A stretch of DNA of 64,000 nt from Limosilactobacillus equigenerosi DSM 18793 = JCM 14505 (GTDB lineage Bacteria; Bacillota; Bacilli; Lactobacillales; Lactobacillaceae). A model generated the notes under the pieces. That model was not told where the DNA came from, did not search any database, and saw only the letters and a program-made list of their open reading frames with translations. Made by a program: the position numbers and the translations under genes. Of this stretch, positions 62,918 through 64,000 are shown one piece after another. The number at the start of each line of letters is the position of its first letter. The stretch's first letter is position 1. Where the stretch lies: positions 1 to 64,000 of the forward strand of contig NZ_BBAS01000007.1 of NCBI RefSeq assembly GCF_001311375.1. Reading direction: 5' to 3'.

Positions 62918-63577
62918 TCATCCGGCTAACGTTAGACTGAGAATTTCACGAGCCCCAGCTGTCCGGAGACATTGCGCCGCATGATATAACGTCCGTCCCG
63001 TCGTATAAATATCATCTAACAACAATATCCGTTTCCCGGTTAAATCTACCGTCCGATTCAATTCAAATGGTTGCGGGGTTGCAAGCCGTTGCTGACGAGT
63101 TTTCGATGATTGTGCAACTTTATCCCGCATTTTAAGGCGCAACAACGCTTGATAATTACCTTGATACCAACCTAAGACTTGGTTAAATCCCCGTGTTTGC
63201 CACGTGGCCTCCGTTACTGGGATTGGAACAATGATTTGAGCATGACACTTTCGCACTGCCTTTGTGTACACCGTCATAAAAATGCGCCGCTGGTAATAAT
63301 CACCTTTAAATTTATATTGTTCCATGTATGAACGCATCCAGTCATTATATTGATACAAACATCGATTTGGAAGTACCCACCCATATTGAGCCCGCCACGC
63401 TTGACAATCCATACAAAGCGGCTGCCTTGAACTAGTGCGTCCACACCCCTGACAAGTTGGGACACCATAAGTCAGCACCCCCTCCCGACAAGTTGAACAT
63501 AATGGCAATAAACTCCGCTGGCCCCACCAAGTTGCGAGATTTAACTCCCGTTGACATTGCACACAGCGACTTAACAT
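62918..63577 (-). CDS. comFC: Competence protein ComFC (phosphoribosyltransferase fold)
   Basis: A 219-residue protein with four Cys pairs near the N-terminus (CVQCQRELN, CSTCREG, CQGCGRT, CMDCQAW), a Zn-ribbon arrangement typical of ComFC, and a PRTase-like core: IIVPIPVTEATWQTRGFNQ and ILLLDDIYTTGRTLYHAA. It is needed for DNA uptake in competent Firmicutes. It starts at the base after the comFA stop (TAAATG). The frame is intact. Confidence 0.92.
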   Translation of the reverse strand: MLSRCVQCQRELNLATWWGQRSLLPLCSTCREGVLTYGVPTCQGCGRTSSRQPLCMDCQAWRAQYGWVLPNRCLYQYNDWMRSYMEQYKFKGDYYQRRIFMTVYTKAVRKCHAQIIVPIPVTEATWQTRGFNQVLGWYQGNYQALLRLKMRDKVAQSSKTRQQRLATPQPFELNRTVDLTGKRILLLDDIYTTGRTLYHAAQCLRTAGAREILSLTLAG

Positions 63578-64000
63578 TTAAAATCCTCCCCGCCGATTCA
63601 TCATTTTAATTTCATTTTGCGCGACTTGAATCGTTGCCGATTGATGCCTGCCCACCATTAACACCGTTCCAGTTGGACATTGCGCACTCCGACCTACCCG
63701 CCCGGCAATTTGCACTAACGCCGCAATCGAAAAAAATTCCTTCATCCGCTCCGAGCACTAACACATCGATCCCCGGCAAAGTCACCCCGCGTTCTAAAAT
63801 TGTGGTTGTCACTAACCAATCCAATTGATGTTGGCGCATCAGTTGCACTTTCGTTGTTCGTTCGGGGTCAGCGGCATACACCCCAGCTTGGCGGACCATT
63901 GGGAATAGCGACCGTAGGCTTTGCAATAATGGATTAATATCAGCAATTTTCGGGACAAAAATTAAACATTCTCGTCGACCTAAGCGCTGCCTTAACCATT
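63578..64000 (-). CDS. comFA: ComFA helicase, C-terminal part (cut by the window edge, one frameshift)
   Basis: ComFA is a membrane-associated ATP-dependent translocase for DNA uptake. Here only the C-terminal helicase domain is in the window: RLGRRECLIFVPKI-like strand upstream, then VTTTILERGVTLPGIDVLVLGAD and, in the second frame, VQIAGRVGRSAQCPTG (motif VI). One indel in the A6 run near 63731-63736 separates the two frames. It ends at 63578-63580, one base before comFC. The N-terminus lies beyond 64000. Confidence 0.85.

Overview
The window looks like chromosomal DNA of a low-to-mid-GC Gram-positive lactic acid bacterium of the family Lactobacillaceae. The basis is the divergent ccpA/pepQ pair, pepV, an S(MK)-type SAM riboswitch before metK, a leuS T-box, KxYKxGKxW signal peptides on wall proteins, and strong AAGGAGG ribosome binding sites. 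I do not commit to a genus. Most genes read on the minus strand.

Layout. 1-9 kb: wall enzymes (a glucosaminidase cut by the window edge, an L,D-transpeptidase, a LysM protein), uspA, pepV, nnrD and a MurJ/SpoVB-type flippase. 9-13.3 kb: leuS with its T-box, and metK with its S(MK) box. 13.3-20.6 kb: a membrane protein, an amino acid permease, a thioesterase, an Apf-like wall protein, yebC, ccpA and pepQ. 20.6-29.1 kb: housekeeping genes (YtxH/DUF948 pair, mscS, yfcE-rdgB, mutS2, cvpA, rnhC, ireB-ruvX-DUF1292). 29.3-56.8 kb: a cell-envelope region with an LCP ligase, acyltransferases, a GtrB-like glycosyltransferase, three consecutive repeat-anchored wall enzymes, and a large exopolysaccharide/wall-polysaccharide cluster (DUF4422, priming transferase, Wzy, Wzz, glf, several glycosyltransferases, GT-C-like membrane proteins, Wzx). 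prfC sits inside that cluster. 56.8-64 kb: recX, a small DUF1659/DUF2922 pair, a 1,295-codon GH53 endo-galactanase with the same wall-binding repeats, hpf, and comFC/comFA.

How the genes fit together. The polysaccharide cluster has the parts of a Wzx/Wzy pathway and makes UDP-galactofuranose (glf plus a galactofuranosyltransferase-like protein). Five secreted proteins share a ~45-residue aromatic wall-binding repeat but carry different catalytic modules: Apf-type lysozyme-like, glucosaminidase, class A beta-lactamase-fold, amidase_2 and GH53. Three of them lie inside the cluster, so the repeat may recognise the polymer made there (inference).

Two general points. First, more than 50 single-base indels, nearly all in short A/T runs, break reading frames throughout, including essential leuS. 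In almost every case restoring one or two bases rebuilds a normal protein, so I read these as probable assembly errors and annotate the rebuilt genes. Second, two intergenic spaces between convergent genes (about 20.67-20.84 kb and 27.74-28.13 kb) hold copies of a ~120-bp element. Its ends are conserved, its body is a long rod-like hairpin, and its stems differ in sequence between copies yet stay complementary. This is the most novel-looking signal in the window.
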